Assembly (NCBI GenBank): GCA_964435475.1
Contig: CAYSZB010000079.1
Coordinates: forward strand, 1-9,420
Reading direction: 5' to 3'
Length of the DNA: 9,420 nt
Source of the DNA: CAYSZB01 sp964435475
GTDB lineage: Bacteria; Chloroflexota; Anaerolineae; Anaerolineales; Anaerolineaceae
Below, piece after piece: positions 7,239-9,420 of this stretch. Each line of letters begins with the position of its first letter. The stretch's first letter is position 1. The position numbers and the translations under genes were made by a program. The notes under the pieces are model-generated. The model was given only the letters and a program-made list of their open reading frames with translations, was not told the origin of the DNA and made no database searches.

Positions 7239-8056
7239 ATGGAAAGAGCACAAAGTGATTACCCGTTCTTCATTGCCCAGGGCGGCAGCCTGAATGGGCA
7301 GCGCTGGTTGATCAGCAAGGTGCTGCTGATCGGGCGGGATGAGAACTGCGATATTGTGGTTGCTGACCGGCAGGTATCACGTCAACATGCCAAGCTTACC
7401 AGGAAACAAGAGGGGGTCATATTGGAAGACCTGGGTAGCAAGAATGGTACTTACCTGAATAATCAACGGGTTAACTCACCGGTTTTATTGCATGATGGAG
7501 ACCTGGTACAAATTGCCCTGGCCCAGGAATTCACTTACCTCAGTTCGGATGCCACATTACCGTTGGACGATCTTTCCCCGGTTATCCAGCCTGAGCAACT
7601 TTTGCAGGTTGACCTGGCAGCTCACCGCGTCTGGGTTAGAGGTAATGAGGTGATTCCCCCGCTTTCAAGGTCCCAGTTTGACCTGCTGTCGTTGATGGTC
7701 CAAAAAACCGGGGAAGTTGTTTCGCGAGATGAGGCAATCCAGGCAGTTTGGGGGGATATCACCGAGGGGATCAGTGAACNNNNNNNNNNNNNNNNNNNNN
7801 NNNNNNNNNNNNNNNNNNNNNNNNNNNNNNNNNNNNNNNNNNNNNNNNNNNNNNNNNNNNNNNNNNNNNNNNNNNNNNNCGAGATGAGGCAATCCAGGCA
7901 GTTTGGGGGGATATCACCGAGGGGATCAGTGAACAGGCGCTCGATGCATTGGTGCGGCGCTTACGGGAAAGGCTTTTCCAGGCAGATCCGACCCATGAAT
8001 ATATCATCACCATGCGCGGGCATGGGTTTCGCCTGGAAAATCCGTTTACAAGTTAA
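7239..8056 (+). CDS. FHA-winged-helix (OmpR-type) transcription factor, interrupted by a false assembly gap
   Basis: Removing the false gap gives 220 residues. The FHA domain (about 9-102) has the phosphothreonine-binding set IGRDENCDI (Arg33), SRQH (Ser47, Arg48, His50) and DLGSKNGTYL (Asn69-Gly-Thr71). A short linker leads to an OmpR/PhoB-type winged helix (about 121-216) with LSRSQFDLLSLM, GEVVSRDEAIQAVWGD, the recognition helix SEQALDALVRRLRERL (179-194) and the wing YIITMRGHGFRLENPF. There is no receiver or BTAD domain. It is expected to bind DNA in response to Thr phosphorylation, most simply by the kinase encoded divergently 179 bp away; mycobacterial PknH-EmbR is a known analogue with different domain order. 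The stop at 8054-8056 is in frame only after joining across the gap; read literally, the gap shifts the frame and gives a spurious tail. The ribosome site is weak (GAG 9 nt upstream). Its stop is 14 nt from that of the converging CpXC gene. Confidence 0.9.
7725..7934. other. False scaffold gap: 100 N between identical 55-bp copies
   Basis: Bases 7780-7879 are exactly 100 N. Bases 7725-7779 are identical to 7880-7934 over 55 bases, the same overlap length as at the other gap. Collapsing 155 bases restores a 663-nt ORF whose end is a textbook winged-helix terminus. Because 155 is not a multiple of three, reading across the N run shifts the frame. This is an assembly artefact, not a duplication. 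Confidence 0.93.
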
Positions 8057-8070
8057 TTCTCACAACAGCA

Positions 8071-9420
8071 TTACTTGAGGTTCTTTTGCATTGAAAACCG
8101 CAAAACGATACGGTTGATATCTTTTAACCGCTGGATCACTTCGGCCTGTTCTTTTTCAGCCTCAAGCTGATTGATCAGGGTGTTAAGAAACTGCATGAAA
8201 TCTTCATTAACCAGATCCTGTGCCTGTGCCAATTCTTTTTCAACAGCTTGATCATCGGGAGCCTGGAGAAGCGCTTCCACCAGGCCAAAATAAGCAGCAG
8301 AGGAGCTGGCAGATTGGATGACACCTGCAACCTTGATCAGTTTCTCGTAACGGGTTTGATCCTTGGACTTCTGGGCGGTTTGGAGTTCCGTGCGCAGTAT
8401 TTCAATGAAAACCTGTGACATTTGGGGCAGCGCTTTTTGGGCTGCTTCCTCAATATTTTCAGCAGCAATGATCTCATTGATCAACTTCTGTGCTTGTGCG
8501 GTCTGTTCTTTGACTGCCTCGTCGATCTCCTGGGTTATTTCCAGTAACTTGCTGCGCAGATCAGTTAATTTTTTGGCCTCGTCGGGTTTGGCATGTTCCA
8601 GTTTATCACTCAGCAGCTGGAAGAAACCATAATCCAGTCCACCGCGCGCCATGCTGACGAGCGTCACCAGGCGGGTTTCATTGTCTGCTGCTTTGATAAC
8701 GAGGTCAAGGAGAATCTCGCGGGTCAGGCCTTTCTTGCTGGCTTCCTGCAGGTCAGCAATCGCCTGCTGGGTTTCACGGGTTTGTTCCTGGACCTGCTTG
8801 CCAAAAGTTGAGTGTTCCAGGATTTTCTTTTGTAATTCGGCCAGCTTATTGGCGCTGGTTTCATCACCTGCTGCCGCTGAGGCTTCTGACAAACGGGATA
8901 AGAGCATAAGGAATTGTTCATCGATCAATTTGTCATCCTGTTTGATCGCTTCGGGCAGTACATTATCAGATAATAGGGCAAGACGTTGGATCAGGTTCAA
9001 CCGGTCCTGCTGGGCTTTCATCATCTCAGGGGTGATACCATCTGCTTCCAGTATGCGTTCAAACAGGCGTTGCTGGGTCAGCATGGTCTGGGGCTGAAAG
9101 AGGTAGGCTTTTCTTTTCTGCATTGGCAGGTCATCAACTGCTTTTTTGATCAATGGGCCGACCATTTTTTCCTGTTCGTGGACCGGTATGCCCAACTCAG
9201 GGGGGAAGAAGGTCAGTAGAAGTTCTTTTTCAGGATCATGATAGACGATGGGTGTCGGTAAGGGGCCCTTATAACCACAATTGGGGCAAGCGACCTGGTT
9301 TGATTGACCGGAAAGTAATTTTTGCTTAGCCTGGGGGTCGGTATTCATATCAAACAGGCGGTCGAGTTCAACCATGACTGGTTTGCGGCATTTTGGGCAG
9401 GATGCAGATGTTTTGGCCAT
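8071..9420 (-). CDS. CpXC domain protein with long helical C-terminal region
   Basis: A 449-residue protein starting at ATG 9420-9418, the very edge of the window; its ribosome site and promoter are not visible, so a more upstream start cannot be excluded, although MAKTSASCPKC looks like a natural beginning. Residues 6-50 hold two CxxC knuckles, CPKC (8-11) and CPNCG (45-49), likely one zinc ribbon, as in the CpXC family of unknown function. Residues about 50-115 complete that domain (VYHDPEKELLLTFFP). The remaining ~330 residues are Gln/Glu/Lys/Leu-rich and almost entirely helical with coiled-coil character (for example 190-235 and 395-435). There is no signal peptide or membrane segment, so it is probably cytoplasmic. 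It may be a zinc-bound scaffold or assembly factor, but nothing here names its function. It converges with the FHA gene with no terminator between the stops. Confidence 0.82.
   Translation of the reverse strand: MAKTSASCPKCRKPVMVELDRLFDMNTDPQAKQKLLSGQSNQVACPNCGYKGPLPTPIVYHDPEKELLLTFFPPELGIPVHEQEKMVGPLIKKAVDDLPMQKRKAYLFQPQTMLTQQRLFERILEADGITPEMMKAQQDRLNLIQRLALLSDNVLPEAIKQDDKLIDEQFLMLLSRLSEASAAAGDETSANKLAELQKKILEHSTFGKQVQEQTRETQQAIADLQEASKKGLTREILLDLVIKAADNETRLVTLVSMARGGLDYGFFQLLSDKLEHAKPDEAKKLTDLRSKLLEITQEIDEAVKEQTAQAQKLINEIIAAENIEEAAQKALPQMSQVFIEILRTELQTAQKSKDQTRYEKLIKVAGVIQSASSSAAYFGLVEALLQAPDDQAVEKELAQAQDLVNEDFMQFLNTLINQLEAEKEQAEVIQRLKDINRIVLRFSMQKNLK

Noticed and set aside
7239..8078. 279-residue reading of the FHA gene through the gap
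   Set aside because: The tail after the gap is out of frame with the winged-helix domain; the correct frame ends at 8056.
8651..9097. Long plus-strand ORF inside the CpXC gene
   Set aside because: It is antisense to a coherent 449-residue helical ORF with CxxC motifs; its Ser/Arg/Cys-rich product is a typical shadow frame.

Overview
The window looks like a piece of a Chloroflexota genome, most likely class Anaerolineae, probably from a metagenome or draft assembly. This is inferred from the gene styles: an Anaerolineae-like Ser/Thr kinase, a CpXC protein, a membrane-anchored GH3-type protein with a TPTPTP linker, and a uridine-kinase-type enzyme ending in a REFIGG motif. No rRNA, tRNA, mobile element, CRISPR array or phage gene was seen. 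The window is almost wholly coding, and no gene shows signs of recent transfer.

Layout. Positions 1-787 (minus) carry the N-terminal 262 codons of a ROK-fold protein that has lost both its DNA-binding domain and its kinase motifs. It sits behind its own promoter and a palindrome. Positions 863-2203 (minus) encode a nucleoside-kinase-like enzyme with an N-terminal ATP-cone. A 127-bp divergent region separates it from a plus-strand pair: a glycerophosphodiester phosphodiesterase (2331-3086), apparently read from a leaderless mRNA, and, 2 nt later, a large secreted, membrane-anchored GH3-type protein (3089-6057). Converging on that pair is a tail-anchored Ser/Thr protein kinase (6076-7059, minus). 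The kinase shares a 179-bp palindrome-rich divergent promoter region with an FHA plus winged-helix transcription factor (7239-8056, plus). A long helical CpXC zinc-ribbon-like protein (8071-9420, minus) converges on the FHA gene.

Assembly artefacts. Both runs of N are exactly 100 long, and each is flanked by an identical 55-base direct repeat (3321-3375 = 3476-3530; 7725-7779 = 7880-7934). These look like two contig ends overlapping by one k-mer (k=55) but joined with a dummy gap. Removing 155 bases at each place restores one 937-codon GH3 ORF and one 220-codon FHA-winged-helix ORF ending in a correct winged-helix terminus. Neither gene is broken.

How the genes may work together. The clearest unit is the kinase plus FHA transcription factor. 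A membrane Ser/Thr kinase would create a phosphothreonine mark, the FHA domain would read it, and the winged helix would act at DNA, possibly at the palindromes between the two genes. This resembles the known PknH-EmbR logic, but with the opposite domain order and no BTAD domain. The phosphodiesterase/GH3 pair suggests turnover of lipid or cell-envelope polymer, although the GH3 protein lacks the usual NagZ His-Asp dyad. The ATP-cone kinase and the degenerate ROK protein may be metabolite-sensing proteins; this is inference.
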